From: an uncultured Peptococcaceae bacterium
Lineage (GTDB): Bacteria > Bacillota > Desulfotomaculia > Desulfotomaculales > Desulfocucumaceae
Length of the DNA: 35,159 bases
Reading direction: 5' to 3'
Assembly: GCA_958417755.1 (NCBI GenBank)
Contig: CATZDY010000022.1
Coordinates: forward strand, 1-35,159
Below, one piece after another: positions 25,119 through 33,477 of the stretch. Numbering within the stretch: the first letter of the stretch is position 1; the number at the start of each line of letters is the position of its first letter. The notes under the pieces are model-generated. The model had not been told where the DNA came from, searched no databases, and saw only the letters and a list, made by a program, of their open reading frames with translations. A program made the translations under genes and the position numbers.

Positions 25119-25362
25119 TGCTAAGATAAGGGTACGGATATTTTCCCTCTCTTTTGCGCTCAACGTCTACGGACGAAATCACATCAAAAGATTATTTATC
25201 ACCAAGATTTATTAGTGGTAAAAATGCTAGATAAAAATTTTATCAAAAAATTCTGCCAATCATAAGCATAAAATACCCTCTAAACCTGGGATAAGATTAT
25301 TCCGTTTTATGAAAAGAACGCAAACGTTATACAACATTTTTCAAGCAATATAATGTTTTTAT
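25119..25362 (-). promoter_or_regulatory. Long untranslated leader of the aminomutase gene, possible riboswitch
   Basis: About 245 bases lie between the predicted transcription start (near 25362) and the leader terminator. Small helices can be drawn on the minus strand, such as CGTC-cgta-GACG (near 25164-25175) and GATAAA-attt-TTTATC. I could not match the conserved cores of the lysine, SAM, cobalamin, T-box, c-di-GMP or M-box families. On the + strand the remaining 25398-25603 part of this gap is AT-rich and holds no gene. The promoter of the next + gene is not clear. Confidence 0.4.
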
Positions 25363-25368
25363 GAATTA

Positions 25369-25397
25369 ATTATACTATAAAATGGAGAATATCTCAA
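25369..25397 (-). promoter_or_regulatory. Promoter of the aminomutase leader
   Basis: On the minus strand there is a -35 TTGAGA (25397-25392), a 17-nt spacer and a perfect -10 TATAAT (25374-25369). Predicted start of transcription is near 25362, about 310 bases before the coding start. Confidence 0.65.
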
Positions 25398-25603
25398 CCG
25401 CCATCTCATGTAAATACAAAGAGTTGTTTGAATCCCTTGGCCAATAAAGTTTAAATGATATGGTAGAGAGGAATACTTGCAGTAAGAAATAAATAATTGA
25501 TTATATAAGTATGGAAACGATTGTCTATCGATTATAATTTTATTTTAGAATTTACGGTAGGATTTACATTGGCTAAAAAATATAAAGATATTTTGGGAGA
25601 AGA

Positions 25604-26758
25604 ATGATGGAATTAAATAGTAAGACCATGAGGAAAATAATATTTTTAATTGTCATTGCCATTTTACTATTCCTGGGCTTACAAAACTTTTCAGTGGTTA
25701 TGAAAAGCATAGGTATATTATTGGGTTTATTGATGCCTTTATTGCTAGGATTTTGTATTGCTTTTATTTTAAATGTACTCATGAAAATCATTGAGGAACG
25801 TTTGTTTGCACCTTTAAACAAAAAAAATTATAAAATTTGGAATTCCTGTCGTCGACCTTTATGTTTGATTTTGACCATTAGCATTGTCATTGCTGTTATC
25901 CTTATTCTTTTATTTTTGTTAATCCCAGAGTTGAAAAAGACCTTTGATATTATGCTGAATAATTTGCCATTGTATTTAAAGCAAATTCAAACATGGCTGG
26001 AAGATATTGTTTCTTCATTGGATATTTCAGCAGATACTTTGGCAGCAATGCAAATTGATTGGAAAGAGTTAGAGGATTCCATCCGTTCGTTTTCCAAAAA
26101 TGTATCCTCACATTTTTTAACCACAACCTTTGATGTAACAGCATCAATTTTTAGCGGTCTTGTTAATTTTATTTTGGGTGTAGCCTTTTCCATTTATATT
26201 CTTTTGCAAAAGGAGAAACTGGGCAAACAAATCAAGAAAACCTTGTATGCATTTTTACCAGAGGAAAAGGCAGATATTGTGGTATCCATTGGCGTGCTTT
26301 CTAACAAAACATTTTCCCGTTTTGTATCAGGACAATTTTTGGAGGCCATTATCATTGGGGTGCTTTGTTTTATTGGCATGCAGATTTTTTCCATGCCCTA
26401 TGCCTCTATGATTTCTGTTTTGGTTGGATTTACCGCTTTGATTCCCATGGTGGGTGCTTTTATCGGTACAGCAATAGGCGCTTTTCTCATCTTAATGGTG
26501 GATCCTATGAAAGCTTTTTGGTTTATTATTTTTATTATTGTTTTGCAACAATTTGAAGGGAATGTTATTTATCCAAGGGTTGTGGGAAGTTCCGTAGGAT
26601 TATCGGGCCTTTGGGTGCTTTTTGCTATTATGATTGGTGGCAGCGCCTTTGGCATTGTGGGTATGCTGATCAGCGTTCCGGTATGTTCTGTGCTGTATTG
26701 CTTACTTCGTACTTCAGTGGCCCAACGCCTTGATGATAAAGGTATAACAATAGAATAA
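25604..26758 (+). CDS. AI-2E transporter family (PerM/YdbI-like) membrane protein
   Basis: The 384-residue protein fits the AI-2E/PerM family. It has paired N-terminal membrane segments (about 10-30 and 33-55), a segment near 75-95 and a long soluble stretch (about 100-180). A C-terminal membrane half carries the conserved FISGQ-like FVSGQFLEAIIIG, PYASMISVLVGFTALIPMVG, the QQFEGNVIYPRVVG motif and PVCSVLY. Members include proteins implicated in autoinducer-2 export and in sodium/proton exchange, so the substrate here is open. A GGGAGAAG site precedes the ATG. It is a single-gene unit followed by a strong terminator. Confidence 0.88.
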   Translation: MMELNSKTMRKIIFLIVIAILLFLGLQNFSVVMKSIGILLGLLMPLLLGFCIAFILNVLMKIIEERLFAPLNKKNYKIWNSCRRPLCLILTISIVIAVILILLFLLIPELKKTFDIMLNNLPLYLKQIQTWLEDIVSSLDISADTLAAMQIDWKELEDSIRSFSKNVSSHFLTTTFDVTASIFSGLVNFILGVAFSIYILLQKEKLGKQIKKTLYAFLPEEKADIVVSIGVLSNKTFSRFVSGQFLEAIIIGVLCFIGMQIFSMPYASMISVLVGFTALIPMVGAFIGTAIGAFLILMVDPMKAFWFIIFIIVLQQFEGNVIYPRVVGSSVGLSGLWVLFAIMIGGSAFGIVGMLISVPVCSVLYCLLRTSVAQRLDDKGITIE

Positions 26759-26838
26759 TATAGCATGAATCCTTTTACTATTCTGTAAGCAAAGGATTGT
26801 TAGCAATGAAGGAAGGCTTATGATTCATGCAGAAAAAT

Positions 26839-26866
26839 AAAAGTGGAAGCAGGTGCTTCCACTTTT
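26839..26866. terminator. Terminator between convergent perM-like and GGCT-like genes
   Basis: AAAAGTGGAAGC (26839-26850) and GCTTCCACTTTT (26855-26866) form a perfect 12-bp stem with an AGGT loop. Its A and T ends can act as the U-tract on either strand, so it could serve both convergent genes. Confidence 0.82.
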
Positions 26867-26936
26867 GTAGTCTAAAACAAGAAGGTCTATCTTTTGCGAT
26901 GATTGTGAGGAAATATAATGCTGAGAAATGAAATGC

Positions 26937-27362
26937 TTAGGCATGTTCTTTTAAAAATTTAGCCCAATCACCGTCAGGGATAATCTGCCCATTTTCTTTT
27001 AACCAATCCGCTTTTGAAGGAGGCCATAGATACACATGGGCTTTTATTTTTTTACCTGTTTCCAATAGTTCTACTTCTTTGATTTCCCGAACAAGATGGC
27101 TTTGGCTTCCTACACCAGTAAATTTTTGTATATCATCAATTTCTGGCAAAATGACGGATAGTTCAGGAGTGGTAAATACAACACCTTTAATGGTATATGT
27201 TCCTTCTGCCAATACCACGGGATAGTTGTCTTCTGGTAAATAATACATGACCCCTTGGGTCTTGGCAAGCTGTACTTTGGGATTGTATTTTTCAATAAAA
27301 TGATAATAATTGTCCAGGCCAGGAAGCAATGTACCGAAGACAAATAGGTTATGTAAATACAT
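26937..27362 (-). CDS. Gamma-glutamylcyclotransferase-like (AIG2/GGCT family) protein
   Basis: The 141-residue protein starts with the family motif LFVFGTLLPGLDNYY (6-20), the YGTL-type loop that binds the gamma-glutamyl substrate. A GGCT-like beta-barrel then follows (QGVMYYLPEDNYPVVL; IKGVVFTTPE). In active family members an LDxxEG-type motif supplies the catalytic glutamate. Here the matching region reads EIDDIQKFTG, with Gln where Glu is expected, so activity is doubtful. Family members act on gamma-glutamyl amines and peptides. AAAGGATGG lies upstream of the ATG. It converges with the perM-like gene and stands alone. Confidence 0.75.
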   Translation of the reverse strand: MYLHNLFVFGTLLPGLDNYYHFIEKYNPKVQLAKTQGVMYYLPEDNYPVVLAEGTYTIKGVVFTTPELSVILPEIDDIQKFTGVGSQSHLVREIKEVELLETGKKIKAHVYLWPPSKADWLKENGQIIPDGDWAKFLKEHA

Positions 27363-27675
27363 ACAACACCATCCTTTCCCCTGTTTCGTCCTTTGTTTTG
27401 CCTCATATTTTCTATCTGCTTGCTATATTGATAGTATATTCCATGTATAGTACATTCTATATGGATCAGTATTTTCCTTTTTTCGTTCTTGCTTTGTCAT
27501 GGTTTCTGTTTTGACTCCTCTTCAGCGGGCGGAGAAGTAGTGATTTAAATCCTTTAGGCCTGAAAAAGAGGCATTATGTTTCATTTTTCTATACCATTTA
27601 AAATCATGGTATAATAATTTATTCAATATAATACCACAATGTATATTATAGTATGGGTGAAATGGGAGAATTATT
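27363..27675 (+). promoter_or_regulatory. Promoter and operator region of the BASS transporter gene
   Basis: This 313-base gap holds no convincing gene. Its clearest feature is the inverted repeat TATACCAT-N8-ATGGTATA (27590-27597 and 27606-27613), which overlaps a -10 TATAAT at 27610-27615. No good -35 is seen. A repressor bound there would block the promoter. It lies about 60 bases before the GTG start of the transporter. Confidence 0.45.
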
Positions 27676-28668
27676 GTGTTAGAAATGCTGGCAAATTGGA
27701 ATGGTTGGTTAAGTCGGCGGATGTTCGTTTTGGTCATTTCCGCTTTGGTTATAGGCTTTTTATTTCCATTGGATAAGTCCCCTGGTATCAGTATATTGGC
27801 AGTGTTTTTATTTGCCTATATGACCTTTGTGGTTTCCATGGATACCAGTTTAAGGCAGTTTTTTCACTCCTTAAGAAATCCTATGCTATTGGGATGGATT
27901 TTATTGCTTTTGCACGGGGTCATGCCCTGTTTGGCTTGGTTGGTGGGCATTATATTTTATCCTCATGACCCTGTGATACGATTGGGTTTTTTAGTAGGGG
28001 CTTCTGTGCCCATTGGCGTTACTTCGATTCTATGGACTTCCATTGCCCAGGGAGATGTTGCCATTGCCTTGGCCGCTGTAACAGTGGATACTATCCTTTG
28101 TCCTTTGATTTTGCCCTTGTACATTGCTTTGGTGGCTGGGGAGACCATGGAAATCAATTATTTCCGTTTATTGTTGGAATTATTCTTCATGGTTACAATT
28201 CCTAGTATTTTGGGGATGTTGCTCAAAGATTGTATAGGGGTAAAGCTGGCGCATTTCTCAAGATCCTGGGGAGGCTTTACAGCCAAAGTGGCTCTGTTTT
28301 TTGTGGTATATATCAATGCCAGTGTGGTAGTGCCTGCATTGCATTGGAGCATGTTTTTAGTGAAATTACTATTGGTTATCTTTCTATTATCAATCTTGGG
28401 TTATGGGTTAGGCTATATAGGTTCTTATGCTTTACGAAATCGCAGTCCTCAAAATATGATGTCCATGGTTTTCAGTGTGGGAATGCGTAATATTAGTTTT
28501 GGTTCTGTGTTGGCAGTAACATATTTTCCTGCTTTGGTGGCAGTACCAGTAACCTTGGGCATGTTATATCAACAACCTTTAGCTGCTTTGGTGGCATTTT
28601 TAAACAAGCGTTTTGGCAAACATCCCTTGCTTGATAAAACCCCTGGAGATACAGATATGGAAGAATAA
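27676..28668 (+). CDS. Bile acid:sodium symporter (BASS) family transporter
   Basis: The 330-residue protein is strongly hydrophobic with about ten predicted membrane segments, the size and pattern of the BASS family. It includes FLFAYMTFVVSMDTSLRQF near 37-55, the conserved GASVPIGVTSILWTSIAQGD near 112-131 and the late segment SVGMRNISFGSVLA. Bacterial members move organic acids or bile-acid-like compounds with sodium. The substrate here is unknown. It is not near enough to mdc to be assigned as a malonate carrier. The start is GTG at 27676 with GGGAGAA upstream. The C-terminal tail is acidic. Confidence 0.82.
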   Translation: MLEMLANWNGWLSRRMFVLVISALVIGFLFPLDKSPGISILAVFLFAYMTFVVSMDTSLRQFFHSLRNPMLLGWILLLLHGVMPCLAWLVGIIFYPHDPVIRLGFLVGASVPIGVTSILWTSIAQGDVAIALAAVTVDTILCPLILPLYIALVAGETMEINYFRLLLELFFMVTIPSILGMLLKDCIGVKLAHFSRSWGGFTAKVALFFVVYINASVVVPALHWSMFLVKLLLVIFLLSILGYGLGYIGSYALRNRSPQNMMSMVFSVGMRNISFGSVLAVTYFPALVAVPVTLGMLYQQPLAALVAFLNKRFGKHPLLDKTPGDTDMEE

Positions 28669-28885
28669 AATAAAAAAGAGACAGGAAATTTATCTAAGTA
28701 CAAGATATGGTCTTGAGTCGGAAAATATAAACCAAAGTCCTGAAAATAAAGGGATTGAGCGTAAAAAAAGCAGGAAATGGTATGGGGACATAGAATGTTG
28801 AATGATGTAGATATATGGCAACATCTAAAAAGAGTATTTTCATTGGGGACACTTATATTTTGATTAAAAATAGGAGAGACAATGG
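28669..28885 (+). other. Gap before the corrinoid operon, no gene seen
   Basis: This 217-base AT-rich stretch precedes btuC. I looked for the B12-box and pseudoknot core of cobalamin riboswitches and did not find a convincing match. No intrinsic terminator is visible. A short open frame in it has no ribosome binding site and no recognisable product. Confidence 0.4.
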
Positions 28886-29920
28886 ATGATCCCGCGAAAA
28901 CGTTTTTGGCCTATTATGATTGTAAGCAGTATTGTGGTGTTGATTTTTGCGATTCTTTTATGCATTACCATTGGGCCTGCAAACATAACCCTGAAGGAAT
29001 CCTTTTTGTTGCTTTTGGCCGCAATTCCAAAGTTGGGTGCTTTAGTGGATATCAGTCAGTTCTCCTCAACCCAACAAATTATTATGTATGAGGTGAGAAT
29101 GCCTCGTATTGTATTGGCTGCCATTGTGGGAGCAGGGCTATCAGCAGTGGGCGTAACCTTTCAAGGATTGTTCAAAAATCCCATGGCAGATCCCTATGTT
29201 ATCGGAGTATCTTCAGGGGCTGCTTTAGGGGCTGCAGTGGCCATTGTAATAGGCTTTACCGCCTTTTGGGCTTTACCTGCGGCTGCCTTTATGGGGGCTA
29301 TTGTTTCCATTGTGGTTGTATACGCCATTGCCAATGTGGGAGGAAGGGTGGTGGTGTTTACCCTTTTATTAGGAGGGGTAGCCCTTACTTCATTCAATAC
29401 AGCCATGATGTCATTTTTGATGATGATCAATACCACTGATATGCAACAGATTGTATTCTGGAGTTTGGGGAGCTTTTCCGGCAAAGGCTGGACACATGTA
29501 CAAGCTGCTTTGCCCATTGTGTTGGTGGGGATAATTGGTTTATGGCTTTTATCCAGAGAATTAAATGCCATGTTGTTTGGGGAAGATACGGCTCAATTTT
29601 TAGGGGTAAATCCGGAAAAGCTGAAAAAAGTATTATTATTTTTATCCGCCCTTACTGTAGCAGCAGCAGTGTCGGTCAGTGGAACCATTGGCTTTGTTGG
29701 TTTGATTATTCCACATATGGTTCGCCTGGTGGTGGGACCAGATCATAGAATATTGTTGCCCATGTCCGTATTGGTTGGTGCTATTTTTATGGTGATTACG
29801 GATACATTGGCCAGAACCATCTTGGCTCCTACAGAAATCCCAGTGGGTATTATTACTGCATTTTTAGGATGTCCGTTTTTTATCTACCTTTTGAAAAGAA
29901 AAAAATCAGTAGCAGGATAA
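28886..29920 (+). CDS. btuC: Corrinoid/iron-chelate ABC transporter permease
   Basis: This 344-residue permease of the BtuC/FecCD family has about ten membrane segments. Motifs include the early EVRMPRIVLAAIVGAGLSAV (68-87) and FQGLFKNPMADPYVIGVSSG (93-112). The late coupling region is SGTIGFVGLIIPHMVRLVVG, with PDHR after it. On its own it could serve siderophore, heme or cobamide uptake. The neighbouring cbiZ argues for corrinoids. An AGGAGAG site lies upstream of the ATG at 28886, and an ATG four bases earlier is out of frame. It is the first gene of the btuC-btuD-cbiZ-btuF operon. Confidence 0.88.
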   Translation: MIPRKRFWPIMIVSSIVVLIFAILLCITIGPANITLKESFLLLLAAIPKLGALVDISQFSSTQQIIMYEVRMPRIVLAAIVGAGLSAVGVTFQGLFKNPMADPYVIGVSSGAALGAAVAIVIGFTAFWALPAAAFMGAIVSIVVVYAIANVGGRVVVFTLLLGGVALTSFNTAMMSFLMMINTTDMQQIVFWSLGSFSGKGWTHVQAALPIVLVGIIGLWLLSRELNAMLFGEDTAQFLGVNPEKLKKVLLFLSALTVAAAVSVSGTIGFVGLIIPHMVRLVVGPDHRILLPMSVLVGAIFMVITDTLARTILAPTEIPVGIITAFLGCPFFIYLLKRKKSVAG

Positions 29921-29994
29921 TTATATTTTTGTGATAAGATTGCTTGGTTTTGATAAGGCTTTATCTACAAACCATTGTTTAAAAATAATAAGGG

Positions 29995-31332
29995 ATGTTG
30001 ATTGAGAATATGAATCCACAGGTAAAAGTAGAAGGTTTGTGTTTTCAATACCAGGAGACTGAAATACTAAAGGATATATCCTTTGTGGCTGAACAAGGTC
30101 ATTTTATCAGCATCATTGGGCCCAATGGCTCAGGAAAGTCCACATTGTTAAAAAATATATCTGCTGCTTTAACGCCCTGTAAAGGGGTGGTTTATATGGA
30201 GAAGGACAATATTTTTGCCTTAAGGCCCCGGGATTTGGCTCAAAAAATGGCTGTAGTACCCCAGGATACAGGGGTGCAATTTCCTTTTAGTATCATGGAA
30301 ACTGTTTTAATGGGGCGTATGCCACATAAAAAAAGATTCCAAGGGGAAAATGCCGAGGATTTATCCATTGCCCAATGGGCCATGGAAGTGACAGATACTT
30401 GGAAATTAAAGGACCGTTTGATTACAGATATTAGTGGAGGCGAGCGTCAGCGGGTGATTGTGGCCCGGGCCTTGGCCCAAGAGCCCCAAGTATTGTTATT
30501 GGACGAACCCACAGCTTTTTTAGATTTGCAACACCAATTTGGATTATTGGAATTATTACATAGTTTTACCCAAGCTGGTCGTTTGACAGTGATTGCTGTG
30601 CTGCATGATTTGAATCTAGCTGCCCAGTATAGTGATGAGATAATTCTATTGGACCAAGCAAAAATATTTGCCGCAGGGAAACCAGAAGATGTATTAACCC
30701 AACAGAATATCAGGCAGATTTATAAAATTGAGGCGCTTCTATCCCCCAATCACTTGACAGGACGCTTTAATATCATTCCAGTGGCCAGAAGCGTGCCAAA
30801 AGCGCAAAAAGAAATGGATTGTAAAATTCATTTGATTTGTGGGGGAGGTACTGGAACCCATATAATGGATAAGCTGGTGCAGGACGGTTATCAGGTGAGC
30901 TGTGGGGTTGTGAATATAGGTGATAGCGATTGGAACAAAGCCAAATCCCTAGGAATCCCTTTGGTGGAAGAAGCCCCCTTTGCCAATATAAAGCCAGATA
31001 TTTATGCTAAAAATAAAGTCTTGATAGACCAAGCGGATGTCATCATTGTATTGCCCATTCCCTTTGGGATTGGTAATGTGGGCAATTTAAGGCAAGCAGA
31101 AGAAGCCCTGGCCAAAGGGAAACAGGTAATTTTAGTGGGAGAAAATCATATGTTGCATCGAGATTTTACAGAAGGCGAGGCCACTGATATTTATCAAACC
31201 TTGTTGCAAAACCAGGCGAAGAGCGTTTCTTATACCAAAGATGTTTTTGCCTTGCTCAATGCCTGTGGCAAACAAAAACAAGAAAATAATAAAAAACAGT
31301 TACTAAATATACACAATATACACAAGGAATAG
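29995..31332 (+). CDS. btuD: Corrinoid ABC transporter ATPase with an extra C-terminal Rossmann-like domain
   Basis: Residues 10-250 are a standard FecE/BtuD-type ATPase: Walker A GPNGSGKST (42-50), signature ISGGERQRV, Walker B VLLLDEPTAFLD and switch HDLN. It energises uptake through the BtuC-like permease. From about residue 275 to 430 there is an additional domain with a nucleotide-binding look: IHLICGGGTGTHIMDKLV, then DQADVIIVLPIPFGIGNVGN and ALAKGKQVILVGEN. The pattern recalls SLOG-type Rossmann folds, but this is inference. The total of 445 residues is far above the usual 250-270. The start may be ATG 29995 or the ATG at 30010. The site AAGGG fits the later one better, and both precede the ATPase core. 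Confidence 0.86.
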   Translation: MLIENMNPQVKVEGLCFQYQETEILKDISFVAEQGHFISIIGPNGSGKSTLLKNISAALTPCKGVVYMEKDNIFALRPRDLAQKMAVVPQDTGVQFPFSIMETVLMGRMPHKKRFQGENAEDLSIAQWAMEVTDTWKLKDRLITDISGGERQRVIVARALAQEPQVLLLDEPTAFLDLQHQFGLLELLHSFTQAGRLTVIAVLHDLNLAAQYSDEIILLDQAKIFAAGKPEDVLTQQNIRQIYKIEALLSPNHLTGRFNIIPVARSVPKAQKEMDCKIHLICGGGTGTHIMDKLVQDGYQVSCGVVNIGDSDWNKAKSLGIPLVEEAPFANIKPDIYAKNKVLIDQADVIIVLPIPFGIGNVGNLRQAEEALAKGKQVILVGENHMLHRDFTEGEATDIYQTLLQNQAKSVSYTKDVFALLNACGKQKQENNKKQLLNIHNIHKE

Positions 31333-31351
31333 AAAAAAGGAGCTGCCAAAT

Positions 31352-32452
31352 ATGCTGGGAAAAAAGAAACCGAGCTGTTGTCAGAGTGTAAAGAGGGATG
31401 AGAATACCTGGATCATTCGCTTTACGCATCCCATGTCAGTGGTGAGCAATTCTGTGTTAAATGGAGGTGTGCAACAGGAAATTGAGGCTATTTTTAACCG
31501 TACAGTGGCCAAGGTGGATGCCTCCCAATCCTTTCCTGGAGGTAGTATGGAGGGATATTTGAAACACGTGGCGCAAAATGTAGGCCTAGATCCCCAAAGG
31601 AGTGCTGGGCTGATTACTGCTGCCAGTATAGAGAATACTGCTATGGAATACCTTCATTTTCGCCAATTGGAAGTTTGGGCAGTAGCCACTGCTGGTGTTG
31701 ATGTCAATGGGGCTAGAGCCGGAGAACCAGCATCATATTACGAAGAAAAGGGTGAATTCTACCCTGAGCCAGGTACCATCAACATCATGCTAATTATCAA
31801 TGCCAATTTATCCCCGGCAACTTTGGTGAAATGTGTCATTACTGCCACAGAGGCCAAAACAGCTGCTTTACAAGAATTGATGGCTGGCAGTTCTTTTTCC
31901 ACTGGTTTGGCCACAGGTTCAGGTACTGATGGCATCATTGTGGTAGCCAATCCTTTGGCAGACTTTACCCTCACAGATGCAGGAACCCATTCCAAATTAG
32001 GGGAATGCATTGGAGTTGCGGTTAAAAAAGCAGTGCAAGAAGCTTTATATTTGGAAACAGGCTTATCTTCAACCAGACAAATGAATGTATTGGAACGTTT
32101 AAAACGTTTTCAGGTGGATGAAGCTTTTTGTTGGCAAAAGGCAGAAGCCTTGGCAGGTCCCTTTGCTTTTGAGGATTATCAGAAAGTCTTGGGGGCTTTG
32201 ATTCATACCCCTGCCTTGGTATCCTTGGCTGTTGCTTTGATTCATTTGGAAGATGAGGTGGCGTGGGGCTTGCTTCCTGTTGAACAGGCTGGGGAGATGG
32301 CTTGGGATATGCTGGAAGCAGTGTTGCGAAAAGAAATTCACGGTGAAATGTTACACCTAAGCAAAGAATTTTGGGGACAGGAAGCAATCATTCAGTTATT
32401 GATTCAAGGCATAAATGCCTTAGTATTGGACAAGCTGAAAAGCGAAAACTAA
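31352..32452 (+). CDS. cbiZ: Adenosylcobinamide amidohydrolase with a C-terminal extension
   Basis: CbiZ cleaves the aminopropanol-containing side chain of adenosylcobinamide and of some cobamides to give adenosylcobyric acid, which the cell can rebuild into its own cobamide. The family core is clear in residues 30-230: GLITAASIENTAMEY, VWAVATAGVDVNGARAGEPA, NIMLIINANLSPATLV, ATEAKTAALQEL and STGLATGSGTDGIIV. From about residue 240 to 366 there is a mainly helical extension I do not recognise. The gene lies 19 bases after btuD with an AAAGGAG site. Linkage of cbiZ to corrinoid ABC genes is known in archaea and several bacteria, and supports the substrate of this transporter. Confidence 0.9.
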   Translation: MLGKKKPSCCQSVKRDENTWIIRFTHPMSVVSNSVLNGGVQQEIEAIFNRTVAKVDASQSFPGGSMEGYLKHVAQNVGLDPQRSAGLITAASIENTAMEYLHFRQLEVWAVATAGVDVNGARAGEPASYYEEKGEFYPEPGTINIMLIINANLSPATLVKCVITATEAKTAALQELMAGSSFSTGLATGSGTDGIIVVANPLADFTLTDAGTHSKLGECIGVAVKKAVQEALYLETGLSSTRQMNVLERLKRFQVDEAFCWQKAEALAGPFAFEDYQKVLGALIHTPALVSLAVALIHLEDEVAWGLLPVEQAGEMAWDMLEAVLRKEIHGEMLHLSKEFWGQEAIIQLLIQGINALVLDKLKSEN

Positions 32453-32484
32453 AATCAATGTTTGACAACTAAAAAATAGGATGG

Positions 32485-33432
32485 ATGAAGCCTATGCAGA
32501 GAATAAAAATAGTAATACCAGCCATTTGCATGATGATTTTGTTGGTCATATTGACGGGTTGTGGGCCTCAGGCTGGTGAAGATGGTAACAAAGGGACTCA
32601 GCAAGAGGTGCAAGAGGGGTTTCCCTTAACCATTATGGACAGCTTAGACAGGAAGGTAACCATTGCAGCATTGCCCAGTAGGTTGGTATCTTTATCCCCA
32701 GCCGTCACAGAGATTTTATTTGCCATTAGGGCTGAGGATAAATTGGTGGGAGTAACGGATTACTGCGATTATCCTGCCGAAGCATTGCAGAAGCCTAAGG
32801 TAGGTTCTTTTAGCAACCCCAATATAGAATTGGTTGTGGATAGTAAACCAGATGTTATTTTCACTGCAGCTGGGGTGCAGAAAGATGTAGTGAAACAATT
32901 TACTGATTTGGGCATTCAAGTGGTTGTATTGGATGCAACCAATATGACCCAGGTTTTGGATAACATTCAGTTAATAGGAAGGATAACAGGGCTTGCAGAG
33001 CAAGCTGACAAAGTGGTAAAGCAGCTGGAAAATCGCAGGGAAGCAGTAAAAAATAAAGTGGCCCAAGAGGAGACCAAGCCCAAAGTATTTTTTGAGGTGT
33101 GGGATAATCCTCTGATGACAGCAGGGCCTGATACATTTATTCATGATATGATTGTAACTGCTGGGGGGATAAATGTAGCAGGTGATACCAAGAAACAGTT
33201 TGTGGAATTGAACCAAGAATTTGTATTGACCCAGGATCCTGATATTTATATTATCAATTCTCATGCCCATACGCCAGAAGATATAGAAAAAAGACCAGGT
33301 TTTAGCGGCTTAAAGGCTGTGCAAGAGGGGCATGTATATGGGATTGAAGATGATTTGGTTACCTTGCCAGGACCTCGATTGTTTGATGGTTTGGAACAAA
33401 TGGCTGCCATCATACACCCGGAATTATTTTAA
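32485..33432 (+). CDS. btuF: Corrinoid-binding lipoprotein of an ABC transporter
   Basis: This is the extracellular substrate-binding protein for the BtuC/BtuD pair. The 315-residue protein has a lipoprotein signal (ILTGC, Cys26), a short charged linker and then a class III helical-hinge binding domain: RLVSLSPAVTEILFAI, GVTDYCDYPAEA, SKPDVIFTAAGVQ, LPGPRLFDGLEQMA. The pattern resembles BtuF and other FepB/BtuF-like proteins. The context with cbiZ points to corrinoids. The start may be ATG 32485 or the ATG three codons later, which is better spaced from GGATGG. It is the last gene of the operon. Confidence 0.88.
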   Translation: MKPMQRIKIVIPAICMMILLVILTGCGPQAGEDGNKGTQQEVQEGFPLTIMDSLDRKVTIAALPSRLVSLSPAVTEILFAIRAEDKLVGVTDYCDYPAEALQKPKVGSFSNPNIELVVDSKPDVIFTAAGVQKDVVKQFTDLGIQVVVLDATNMTQVLDNIQLIGRITGLAEQADKVVKQLENRREAVKNKVAQEETKPKVFFEVWDNPLMTAGPDTFIHDMIVTAGGINVAGDTKKQFVELNQEFVLTQDPDIYIINSHAHTPEDIEKRPGFSGLKAVQEGHVYGIEDDLVTLPGPRLFDGLEQMAAIIHPELF

Positions 33433-33477
33433 TTGTGTCAGCAAAATGGGATTGCTTGAGCCATAGAGGATGTTTTC

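Noticed and set aside
25119..25362. Lysine, SAM or T-box riboswitch in the aminomutase leader
   Set aside because: None of the conserved core sequences of these classes could be matched, so only an unclassified leader is reported.
27676..28668. Auxin-efflux-type malonate carrier MdcF
   Set aside because: The motifs and length fit the BASS family better, and the gene is 20 kb from the mdc operon.
28669..28885. Cobalamin riboswitch before btuC
   Set aside because: The B12 box and conserved core were not found. The loose similarity of AAGCAGGAAATGG is not enough.
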